NCBI RefSeq assembly: GCF_016937655.1
Contig: NZ_JAFHKL010000008.1
Location: 1-64,000 of the forward strand
DNA from: Chromobacterium alkanivorans
GTDB taxonomy: Bacteria > Pseudomonadota > Gammaproteobacteria > Burkholderiales > Chromobacteriaceae
Direction: 5' to 3'
Length of the DNA stretch: 64,000 nucleotides
The stretch's first letter is position 1. Each line of letters starts with the position of its first letter. Under the pieces are notes generated by a model. The model saw only the letters and a program-made list of their open reading frames with translations. It searched no databases and had not been told where the DNA came from. A program made the translations under genes and the position numbers. Shown here piece by piece: positions 35,479 to 42,943 of this stretch.

Positions 35479-36702
35479 ATGAAGCGTCGCGTCGTCGTCA
35501 GCGGCTATGGCCTGGCCAGCCCCATCGGCAACGATGAGGCGACGGCGCTGGCGGCCTTGCGCGACGGGCGCAGCGGCATTGCCGCGCGGCCGGATTTCGC
35601 CGAGCAAGGCATGAGCAGCCGCGTGGCCGGCGCGCCGCGCCGCGACGACATCGCCTTGCCGCCGCGCAAGCTGCAACGCTTCATGGCGGACGCCGCCCTG
35701 TACGGCTGGCACGCGGCCCAGCAGGCGATTGCGCAGGCGCGGCTGCCGGCCTCCGTCCTGCGGCATCCGCGCACCGGCCTGGTCGTCGGTTCCGGGGTGG
35801 GCTCGGCGGCCAGGCTGAGCGAGGCGATGGCCATCCTGGCCAGCCGCGGCATCCAGCGGCTGACGCCTTACTACGTGCCGCAGATCATGGGCAACACCGT
35901 GTCGGCCAATCTGGCCACCCACCTGGGCATCCAGGGGCTCAGCCTGGGCGTGACCTCCGCCTGCGCCACCTCCGCGCACGCCATCGGCTACGCTTTCGAA
36001 CAGATTCAGTTCGGCAAACAGGACGTGATGCTGGCCGGCGGCGCGGAAGAAGTCAGCTGGCAATCCGCGGTGCTGTTCGACGTGATGGGCGTGCTGGCAG
36101 CCGGCGACGCGGCGGCGCCGGAAGCCTCCTCCCGTCCTTATCACGCGGACCGCGACGGCTTCGTCATCGCCGGCGGCGCGGGCGTGCTGGTGTTGGAGGC
36201 GCTGGAGCACGCGCTGGTGCGCAAAGCCCCCATCATCGCCGAGCTGGCCGGCTACGCCGCCGGCAGCGACGGACACAGCATGGTGGCGCCCAGCGGCGCG
36301 GGGGCCGAGCGCTGCATGCGGCTGGCCTTGGCGGACGCCGGACTGGAGCGGGTGGATTACATCAACACCCACGCCACCGGCACTCAGCAAGGGGACCGCG
36401 TCGAAGTCGAGGCCGTGCAGGCCGTGTTCGGCGCCGACGCCGTGCCCGCCTTCTCCTCCACCAAGGGTTTGACCGGCCACGCGATCGCGGCGGCCGGCGC
36501 GATGGAAGCCATCTTCAGCCTGCAGATGATGAGCCACGGCTTCGTCGCCGGCTCGCCGCAGTACGGCGCGCTGGACGATTGCCTGGCCGGCCTGCCGCTG
36601 GTGCGGCGCGTCCGGGCGGCCCGGCTGGACAGCGTGCTGTGCAACAGCTTCGGCTTTGGCGGCGCCAACGCCTGTCTGGTGTTCTCTCGCGCGGCGCTTT
36701 GA
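35479..36702 (+). CDS. Additional beta-ketoacyl-ACP synthase (third KS)
   Basis: A 407-residue FabF-type ketosynthase with a full catalytic set: C162 in VTSACATSAHA, NTHATGTQQGD and KGLTGHAIAAAGA. MKRRVVVSGYGLASPIGND is a typical KS start. It is clearly a paralogue of the ApeR-like gene but divergent from it in sequence. It is the last gene of the operon and is convergent, by 16 bases, with the next gene. The known apeA-R set has one KS fewer in this position as far as I recall. Confidence 0.92.
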   Translation: MKRRVVVSGYGLASPIGNDEATALAALRDGRSGIAARPDFAEQGMSSRVAGAPRRDDIALPPRKLQRFMADAALYGWHAAQQAIAQARLPASVLRHPRTGLVVGSGVGSAARLSEAMAILASRGIQRLTPYYVPQIMGNTVSANLATHLGIQGLSLGVTSACATSAHAIGYAFEQIQFGKQDVMLAGGAEEVSWQSAVLFDVMGVLAAGDAAAPEASSRPYHADRDGFVIAGGAGVLVLEALEHALVRKAPIIAELAGYAAGSDGHSMVAPSGAGAERCMRLALADAGLERVDYINTHATGTQQGDRVEVEAVQAVFGADAVPAFSSTKGLTGHAIAAAGAMEAIFSLQMMSHGFVAGSPQYGALDDCLAGLPLVRRVRAARLDSVLCNSFGFGGANACLVFSRAAL

Positions 36703-36718
36703 CGCCGCCGCTTCTGGC

Positions 36719-37150
36719 TTACTTGAGCACCTGCGCCTTCAGCGCCACGCCCGCCATCAAGAAGCCGCTGCCGCACATATACTCCTTGGCGTTGCTGACC
36801 TCTTCAGACTTGTAATAACTGCGGATATTGACCACGGCGGAGCCGCCTTCCTTGCGCGCGCGCTCCTGGAACTCCAGTAGCGCGGAAATGAAGGCGCGCT
36901 GGCAGGCGGCGGCGTTGTCCTTGCCGAAGCTATTGGTTTTCTTATTGCTCACCCATTCGCCCAGCACCTTGCCTTTGCCGCCGCGGGCAAAGCGGAAGGT
37001 GATGCTTGGGTCCAGCTTCTCCTTGGCCAGATCGGTGTTCAAGGCGTCTTCGATGGACAGCATCAGTTTTTCATCCGCGGCGTGAGCGGCGGCGGGCAGC
37101 GCCAGCGCGCCGGCCAGCAGCAGGGGAGCGAACAGTTTGTGCAGAGTCAT
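36719..37150 (-). CDS. Exported protein, excinuclease-ATPase-subunit-like family (hypothetical)
   Basis: A 143-residue exported protein (signal LHKLFAPLLLAGALALPAAAHA). The mature part has KVLGEWVSNKKTNSFGKDNAAACQRAFISALLEFQERARKEGG and SYYKSEEVSNAKEYMCGSG with two cysteines about 50 residues apart that could form a disulfide. Similar proteins are sometimes annotated excinuclease ATPase subunit without support. The start at 37150 gives a normal signal peptide. Function unknown; not obviously part of the ape operon, which it faces. Confidence 0.75.
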   Translation of the reverse strand: MTLHKLFAPLLLAGALALPAAAHAADEKLMLSIEDALNTDLAKEKLDPSITFRFARGGKGKVLGEWVSNKKTNSFGKDNAAACQRAFISALLEFQERARKEGGSAVVNIRSYYKSEEVSNAKEYMCGSGFLMAGVALKAQVLK

Positions 37151-37348
37151 GGGTTTGGCGATTCGGCTGTTAAGAGGCTGATGGATGACGCCGGCCGCGC
37201 GGAAGCCGCGCCGCCGCGTCGAATCGAGGAGCAGGAGTTTACCCGTGCGCGCAACCCATTCCAAAGACATTATTAACATTGAAACGGCGCCGCGCGCCGC
37301 GCCTCCGGTTGACCTCCGCCGGAAAGGCCGTCCAGCGCGCGGACGCTT

Positions 37349-37669
37349 TCAACGCCGCGCCTGCAGCGCGTCCAGGCCCTGTTGCAGCCATTGCTGCGCC
37401 GGCTCCAGCGTCAGATGCAGCACATTGCAGGGGCAGGGCTGTTCCTTGGCCTGCGCCAACAGCGCCAGCACCGCGCGCAGGCTGTCGTGGCCCTTGCGCA
37501 GATCCAGCAGGGCGCTGCGCAAGCCTTGCTCGCGGGCGTAGAGCTGGCCTTCCAGCCGTTTCAAGGTGGCCGGCGCCACGCTGTTGAACGGGCGCAATTC
37601 GGAGAGCAAGGTATTCAGCGGAAGAGAGGGAGACAGCAGGGCGCGATAGCGCCGGGTTTGGTGCGTCAT
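37349..37669 (-). CDS. Hypothetical cytoplasmic protein
   Basis: A 106-residue protein with AGGAG eight bases before the ATG at 37669. It appears mainly helical (LNTLLSELRPFNSVAPATLKRLEGQLYAREQGLRSALLDLRKGHDSLRAVLALLAQA), with a CPC pair near the end. No family recognised. Codon pattern and RBS support it being real. Confidence 0.65.
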   Translation of the reverse strand: MTHQTRRYRALLSPSLPLNTLLSELRPFNSVAPATLKRLEGQLYAREQGLRSALLDLRKGHDSLRAVLALLAQAKEQPCPCNVLHLTLEPAQQWLQQGLDALQARR

Positions 37670-37762
37670 CGGAAGACTCCTGTGCGAAGCCTGCCTTCGC
37701 TGCTACGCGGATTTGGCAGGCGGATGACGAGGGTAGCAGACCGGCCGCACAGACACACCGGC

Positions 37763-37780
37763 AGGCGCACGCGTGCGCCT
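37763..37780. repeat. 18-base perfect palindrome
   Basis: AGGCGCACG/CGTGCGCCT in the 233-base gene-free stretch between two hypothetical genes. It has no T tract. Confidence 0.6.
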
Positions 37781-37902
37781 CCCCGCCACCGCCTGCCTTG
37801 GTGGGGCCGGTCTGTGGCGAGTCTGACGCTTTCGGGCTGCTACACCCAAATGCCGCGGAATGAGGCGGCACGCGGCGATTGTTACTGATTGGGGGTAGGG
37901 GG

Positions 37903-38280
37903 TCAAGCCGGTTGCTTTGGCGAGGCGGAAGGGCCGCAGCCGGGCGCGGTCGGCGCTTCCGGAGAGAAGTAGCGCCGCCAGAAAGCCTCGCGGCAGGCGT
38001 TGTTGAAGCTGATGTGGCCGGGCTGGATGGCGTCGCCGGACGGCTGATGGATCACTTCATAGCGAATCCAGCATTCGGCGCAGGCGGCCTCGGCCGGATA
38101 GTCGTCCTGTTCCGTCGTCCGCTGGATTACCGCGCCGTCGTCGAAAACATAGGTGGACTGCTCCGCAACGACGGTATAGCCCTGATCCGTCCAGCTGTCC
38201 CGGCTTGAGCCGTCCAGGCGCGCGCGGCGCGGGGAAGGGGCGTCCAGGATGGCGTTGACGTAGTTGACCAGATGATTCAT
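37903..38280 (-). CDS. Hypothetical protein
   Basis: A 125-residue protein. YTVVAEQSTYVFDDGAVIQRTTEQDD and CAECWIRYEVIHQP look like a compact mixed fold with a CxxC. The C-terminal tail (PTAPGCGPSASPKQPA) is low-complexity. No strong ribosome site before 38280. Function not recognised; moderate confidence that it is a gene. Confidence 0.6.
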   Translation of the reverse strand: MNHLVNYVNAILDAPSPRRARLDGSSRDSWTDQGYTVVAEQSTYVFDDGAVIQRTTEQDDYPAEAACAECWIRYEVIHQPSGDAIQPGHISFNNACREAFWRRYFSPEAPTAPGCGPSASPKQPA

Positions 38281-38354
38281 GCGCGCACTGCTTGGATAGG
38301 GCGGAAGGCTGTAATGGTAGGCGCAAACGGGGCGGGGGTGAAGCGGAAGGACAA

Positions 38355-38383
38355 AACAAAAAAGCCCTGATTGCTCAGGGCTT
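38355..38383 (-). terminator. Intrinsic terminator after tRNA-Ser
   Basis: On the minus strand AAGCCCTGA pairs with TCAGGGCTT, followed by six T residues, 14 bases past the tRNA CCA end. Confidence 0.8.
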
Positions 38384-38396
38384 CAATGTCTGGTTC

Positions 38397-38486
<90 letters not shown>

Positions 38487-38501
38487 GACTCAGAGTGGGG
38501 C

Positions 38502-38530
38502 ATTCTATTGGGCAAGGGATTGCCTGTCAA
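38502..38530 (-). promoter_or_regulatory. Promoter of tRNA-Ser(CGA)
   Basis: On the minus strand a perfect -35 TTGACA (38525-38530) and a -10 TAGAAT (38502-38507) are 17 bases apart. The predicted start lies a few bases before the tRNA, as expected for a stable RNA gene. Confidence 0.85.
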
Positions 38531-38551
38531 TAGCCTTGTCGCGGCTAGCCA

Positions 38552-38579
38552 TAAAAAACGCCGCCCGGAGGGCGGCGCA
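38552..38579 (-). terminator. Intrinsic terminator after the DAACS transporter gene
   Basis: On the minus strand CGCCGCCC pairs with GGGCGGCG around TCC, followed by TTTTTT, 20 bases past the stop codon. Confidence 0.8.
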
Positions 38580-38599
38580 TGGCGTGGAGCTGGTTTTGC

Positions 38600-39832
38600 T
38601 CAGTGCTTTTTCAGCTCGCCTTCCCACTTGGCCACCACCGCGGTGGCGATGGAATTGCCCACCACATTGGTGGCGGAGCGGCCCATGTCCAGGAAGTGGT
38701 CGATGCCCAGCAACAGCAGCAGGCCGGCTTCCGGAATGTTGAACTGGGCCAGGGTGGCGGCGATCACCACCAGCGAAGCGCGCGGCACGCCGGCCATGCC
38801 CTTGGAGGTGAGCATCAGGATCAGCAGCATGGAGATTTCCTGCGCCAGCGTCAGATCGATGCCGTAAGCCTGGGCGATGAAGATGACGGCGAAGGTGCAG
38901 TACATCATCGAGCCGTCCAGATTGAAGGAGTAGCCCATCGGCAGCACGAAGCTGGCGATCTTGTTGGAGCAACCGAAGCGCTCCAGCTGTTCCAGGGTCT
39001 TGGGATAGGCGGCTTCGGAACTGGCGGTGGTGAAGGACAGCAGCAGCGGTTCGCGCATCATGCCCATCAGCTTGAGCACGCGCGGGCCGATGAACATCGC
39101 GCCGGCCAGGATCAGCAGGCCCCACAGGATGCCGATGGACAGGTAGAACTCCGCCATGAACTTGCCGTAGGTGGCGAGAATGCTCAGGCCTTCCTTGGCC
39201 ACGGTGGCGGCGATGGCGCCGAACACGGCCAGCGGCGCGAACAGCATCACGTAGCTGGTCACTTTCAGCATCACGTGGGCCACCACGTCGATGGTGTCGA
39301 TCAGCAGCTTGGCGCGTTCGCCCAAAGCGGCCATCGCGCAGCCGAAGAACACCGAGAACACGACGATCTGCAGAATCTCGTTGGTGGCCATCGCCTCAAA
39401 CACGCTCTTGGGGATGGCGTGGGTGACGAAGTCCTTCACCGACAGAGCGCCGGCCTGGATGCCGCTGGTGGCGTGGCTGTCCGGCAGCGGCAGGTTGAGC
39501 GCCACGCCCGGCTTGAGCAGGTTGACCATGATCAGGCCCAGGGTCAGGGACATCAGCGAGGCGCTGATGAACCACAGCATGGTCTTGCCGCCGATGCGGC
39601 CCACGGTCTTGGCGTCTCCCATCTTGGCGATGCCCACGATCAGGGTGGACACCACCAAGGGCGCGATGATCATCTTGATCAGGCGCAGGAAGATGTCGGT
39701 CAGAATGGAGATGTTGCTGGCGAAGGCTTGGATGTCGGCTTCGCTGGCGGCGTTCTCGCGATAGAGATAGCCGGCGATGATGCCCAGCACCAGGCCGATG
39801 AGGATCAGCCCTGTGAGTTTTTTCGACTGCAT
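38600..39832 (-). CDS. Dicarboxylate/amino acid:cation symporter (DAACS family)
   Basis: A 410-residue inner-membrane carrier related to GltP/DctA. Eight helices and two re-entrant hairpins are expected; family motifs include IIAPLVVSTLIVGIAKMGD, LLSFTTASSEAAYPKTLEQ (the serine-rich hairpin) and GYSFNLDGSMMYCTFAVIF (the NLDG helix). NLDG with ...IDHFLDMGRSATNVVGNS places it with glutamate/C4-dicarboxylate carriers, but the substrate is not fixed by sequence. It has its own promoter and terminator. Confidence 0.93.
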   Translation of the reverse strand: MQSKKLTGLILIGLVLGIIAGYLYRENAASEADIQAFASNISILTDIFLRLIKMIIAPLVVSTLIVGIAKMGDAKTVGRIGGKTMLWFISASLMSLTLGLIMVNLLKPGVALNLPLPDSHATSGIQAGALSVKDFVTHAIPKSVFEAMATNEILQIVVFSVFFGCAMAALGERAKLLIDTIDVVAHVMLKVTSYVMLFAPLAVFGAIAATVAKEGLSILATYGKFMAEFYLSIGILWGLLILAGAMFIGPRVLKLMGMMREPLLLSFTTASSEAAYPKTLEQLERFGCSNKIASFVLPMGYSFNLDGSMMYCTFAVIFIAQAYGIDLTLAQEISMLLILMLTSKGMAGVPRASLVVIAATLAQFNIPEAGLLLLLGIDHFLDMGRSATNVVGNSIATAVVAKWEGELKKH

Positions 39833-40187
39833 TGAGAAGTTCCTACCTGTATTTGAGAGCGTTTTGATAACAACACGGCAAGTTCGTAATGAAACAATGC
39901 CGGCGCCAGTCCGGTGGAGGGAGCAGCCGCTTCGTGTGTGTCAAGGTTGCCGATGTAGTGGCCCGCCTACGTTATTGTTGTTTGATTTTATTGGCATTGC
40001 TGCCAGTTGTAGGACAGTTATTGACCTATTTAGGGGTGGGATTATAGTGAATTAGCGAACGCTTGTCTTTGTTGTATTTCGAGTCTTGAATTTCGTAGAC
40101 GAGTGTGTGTTGCGGAAACGAATGATGATGAACTTGCCATCGGGATGAAGGGCCGCCGCGGAGGCCTTGCTGCGGCGGCCCGGCGTT
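39833..40187. other. Gene-free leader and promoter region
   Basis: 355 bases without a gene. It holds the minus-strand promoter listed separately, giving the DAACS transporter a leader of about 200 bases. The end nearest 40187 carries a hairpin (GGGCCGCCGC/GCGGCGGCCC, 40147-40175) that could end the barstar transcript. Confidence 0.6.
40041..40069 (-). promoter_or_regulatory. Promoter of DAACS transporter gene
   Basis: Minus-strand AAGACA (-35, 40064-40069) and TATAAT (-10, 40041-40046) with 17-base spacing. Confidence 0.6.
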
Positions 40188-40466
40188 TCAGTGGTGGATG
40201 TCCAGCGTGACGTCGCCGCGTTCTTCGGCCACGGTTTCCAGAATTTCCAGGATGGTGGCGTAAAGGTCCGCGCCCAGCGCCTTGCGCGCCTCCTCGGTTT
40301 CGCGCCAGACGATCTCGAACGGGCCCGGCACGTCCTTGGCCAGGCTGTCGTACAGCGCGTCCAGATTGCGGCCGAAATGGGCCGGCAAGCGCAGCTGGCG
40401 GCTCAGTTCGTCAAACAGCTGGTCCAGGCTTTTGATGTGGTGCAGTTCGCAAACTTTCACTGGCAT
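40188..40466 (-). CDS. Barstar-family ribonuclease inhibitor
   Basis: A 92-residue barstar-like protein, the cytoplasmic inhibitor expected for the adjacent exported barnase-like RNase. HHIKSLDQLFDELSRQLRLPAHFGRNLDALYDSLAKDVPGPFEIVW matches the barstar fold, including the Asn-Leu-Asp-Ala-Leu-Tyr segment that plugs the RNase site. It overlaps the RNase gene by 10 bases. Confidence 0.92.
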   Translation of the reverse strand: MPVKVCELHHIKSLDQLFDELSRQLRLPAHFGRNLDALYDSLAKDVPGPFEIVWRETEEARKALGADLYATILEILETVAEERGDVTLDIHH

Positions 40467-40909
40467 GGTGGCACCTCGATGAAGCGGTTGTAGTGGTCCA
40501 CGGTGACGAAACGCTGACCGGAACCGGAGAACACGATGCGATAAGCGCCGCGCTTGCCCCCTTTATAGTTCAGGTCGGCTTCCTGCCATTGCCCTTTGGG
40601 CAGGCGTTTTTCGTAGTTGCCGAAGCGGTCGCCGCCTATGGACTTGCCGTTGAGGCCGGGCACGCTCCACAGGCTGCGGCCGGGCTGCCAGCCGGCGTTC
40701 TTGGCCTGGCGCTTGGTGACGAACTGCGGCGGCAGCTGGCCGGTTTTGCCCAGTTGGCTCAATACCGCGCTCAGCTCGTTCTGATTGAGCCGGTTGCCGG
40801 CTTGCTGATTGACCTGGGCGGCCACCAGCGAGCATTGCGGCAGCGCCCAGGCGGCGGGGGTGGCGATCAGGCAGGCCAGCGCCAGCAGGCGCGACAGACG
40901 TGGAATCAT
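40457..40909 (-). CDS. Secreted barnase-like guanyl-specific ribonuclease
   Basis: A 150-residue exported RNase with a signal peptide (ALACLIATPAAWA). The barnase catalytic set is conserved: E110 in WQEADLNY, R120 and R124 in KRGAYRIVFS, and H139 in VTVDHYNRF. It probably cleaves RNA after G outside the cytoplasm, or acts as a toxin. It overlaps murI by ATGA and is followed by its barstar inhibitor, an unusual place for the pair. Confidence 0.93.
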   Translation of the reverse strand: MIPRLSRLLALACLIATPAAWALPQCSLVAAQVNQQAGNRLNQNELSAVLSQLGKTGQLPPQFVTKRQAKNAGWQPGRSLWSVPGLNGKSIGGDRFGNYEKRLPKGQWQEADLNYKGGKRGAYRIVFSGSGQRFVTVDHYNRFIEVPPCQ

Positions 40910-41688
40910 TGGGTTTGCTCCAGGGGCAGGGACTCAACCGGATAGTCGGCGCCTATCAGCAGCGGCAGAATGCGGCGCATGCCGGCGCTGTCGGCGTCGG
41001 TGGTGATGAAGCGGTAGGCCGGTTCGGCGGCGGGCGCGGCCTCCGGCAACAGCGAGACCACGCGCCGGGCGATGGCTTCGGCCGGGTCGTACAAGGCGAT
41101 GCCGTCGCCGGTCAGTTCGCGGATCAGCGGTTCCAGGAACGGGTAGTGGGTGCAGCCCAGCGCGATGTGGTCGATGTTTTCGTCGAGTAGCGGCCGCACT
41201 ACGGCGGCCACCAGTTCGCGCGTGCGCGGGCTGTCCAGTTCGCCGGCCTCCACTTGCTCCACCCAGCCCGCGCCCACGCGGCGCAGCACTTCGATGTGGT
41301 CGGCGTGGGTGTCCAGCAGTTTGCGCACCCGCTCGCTTTGCAGCGTGGCCTGGGTGGCCAGCACCGCGATGCGGCCGGTGCGGCTCATGGCCGCCGCCGG
41401 CTTGATCGCCGGTTCTATGCCCACCAGCGGGATGGATAGCTCGCGGCGCATGGCGGCGATGCCGGCGGTGGTGGCGGTGTTGCAGGCCACCACCAGCAGG
41501 GAGGCGCCTTGGTCTTGCAGATAGCGGGCCATCCTGACGCTGCGCGCGGCGATGTCGCTGTGGCTGCGTTGGCCGTAGGGGCAGTAGGCCTGGTCGGCCA
41601 GATAGGTGATGCCCCAGCCGGGCAGCGCGGCGCGCACGGCCTTCCATACCGAAAGGCCGCCGAGGCCGGAGTCGAACATCGCGATCAT
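40906..41688 (-). CDS. murI: Glutamate racemase
   Basis: Makes D-glutamate for peptidoglycan. It is 260 residues. Catalytic Asp is in MFDSGLGGLSVWKAV; the two cysteines are in VACNTATTAG and LGCTHYPFL. It lies 10 bases after apbC on the same strand and overlaps the RNase gene, so the four genes (apbC, murI, RNase, barstar) probably share transcripts. Confidence 0.96.
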   Translation of the reverse strand: MIAMFDSGLGGLSVWKAVRAALPGWGITYLADQAYCPYGQRSHSDIAARSVRMARYLQDQGASLLVVACNTATTAGIAAMRRELSIPLVGIEPAIKPAAAMSRTGRIAVLATQATLQSERVRKLLDTHADHIEVLRRVGAGWVEQVEAGELDSPRTRELVAAVVRPLLDENIDHIALGCTHYPFLEPLIRELTGDGIALYDPAEAIARRVVSLLPEAAPAAEPAYRFITTDADSAGMRRILPLLIGADYPVESLPLEQTQ

Positions 41689-41698
41689 GATGTGTTTA

Positions 41699-42790
41699 TC
41701 AGTTGTTCTGGATGACGATCTTGGGGAATTTGCCGGAGAAGTCCTGGGCTTTCTCGCCCACCTTCACCGCCACTTTGCGAGCGATGGCCTTGTACAGCTC
41801 CGCCACCTTGCCGTCCGGGTCGGCCGCCACCGTGGGTGTGCCGCCGTCCGCCGCCAGGCGGATGCCCATGTCCAGCGGCAAGGAGCCCAGCACGTCGACG
41901 CCGAAGTCCGCCGCCATCCGCGCCGCGCCGCCTTCGCCGAAGATGTGTTCGGCGTGGCCGCAGTTGGAGCAGACGTGGATGGCCATGTTCTCCACCATGC
42001 CCAGGATGGGAATGCCCACTTTCTGGAACATGGTGACGCCCTTGCGCGCGTCCAGCAGCGCGATGTCCTGCGGGGTGGTGACGATGACGGCGCCGGTGAC
42101 CGGCACTTTCTGCGACAGCGTCAGCTGGATGTCGCCGGTGCCCGGCGGCATGTCGATGACCAGATAGTCCAGATTGTCCCAGCGGGTGTCGTTGAGCAGC
42201 TGTTGCAGCGCCTGGCTGACCATGGGGCCGCGCCAGACCATGGCCTGGTCCGCGTCCACCAGGTAGCCGATGGACATGGTCTGCACGCCGTGGCTTTCCA
42301 GAGGTTTCAGGCTCTTGCCGTCCGGGGTTTCCGGACGCTGGCCCTGCAAGCCCATCATCAGCGGCTGCGAGGGGCCGTAGATGTCGGCGTCCAGGATGCC
42401 GACGCGCGCGCCTTCCGCGGACAGCGCCAGCGCCAGATTGGCCGCGGTGGTGGATTTGCCCACCCCGCCCTTGCCGGAGGCGACGGCGATCACGTTCTTG
42501 ACGCCGGAGAGCAGCGGCACGCCGCGCTGGGCGGAGTGGCTGGTGATCAGGCTGCCCACGCGCACGCTGAGCTTGCGTTGCTCGGCCAGCGGCGCCAGCG
42601 CGGCTTCAAAGCGCTGGCGAACCGGTTCGTGCTGGCTGTTGGCCGGATAGGCCAACACCACGTCCAGCGACAGTTCGGCGTCGCTGATCTTGATGTTTTT
42701 CACCGCCTTGGCGGCGACGAAGGGTTTGCCGGTGTTGTCGTCGATCAGGCTGGACACGGCTTCCAGCACTTGCGCATCGCTGAGTGACAT
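41699..42790 (-). CDS. apbC: Iron-sulfur cluster carrier (Mrp/ApbC)
   Basis: Homodimeric ATPase that carries and delivers Fe-S clusters. From the ATG at 42790 it is 363 residues. It has an N-terminal DUF59/MIP18 domain (QVLEAVSSLIDDNTGK), the deviant Walker A GKGGVGKSTTAANLA, DYLVIDMPPGTGD, and the cluster-binding C-x-x-C in HVCSNCGH. An upstream in-frame ATG at 42844 would add 18 residues, but no ribosome site supports it. Confidence 0.94.
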   Translation of the reverse strand: MSLSDAQVLEAVSSLIDDNTGKPFVAAKAVKNIKISDAELSLDVVLAYPANSQHEPVRQRFEAALAPLAEQRKLSVRVGSLITSHSAQRGVPLLSGVKNVIAVASGKGGVGKSTTAANLALALSAEGARVGILDADIYGPSQPLMMGLQGQRPETPDGKSLKPLESHGVQTMSIGYLVDADQAMVWRGPMVSQALQQLLNDTRWDNLDYLVIDMPPGTGDIQLTLSQKVPVTGAVIVTTPQDIALLDARKGVTMFQKVGIPILGMVENMAIHVCSNCGHAEHIFGEGGAARMAADFGVDVLGSLPLDMGIRLAADGGTPTVAADPDGKVAELYKAIARKVAVKVGEKAQDFSGKFPKIVIQNN

Positions 42791-42943
42791 GCTGTTTTCG
42801 GTTCCCGGTGAGGACTGGAAAAGGCGGGTGAGCTTGGAAAGCATGGGGAGGACATCCGTTGAATCTGTGGCTGTCCGGCAGTTTACCCCAACTTGCCCGC
42901 GCTGGCATCGGCGCGGGCGGGCAGGGCGTTCCGCCGGCCGGGT

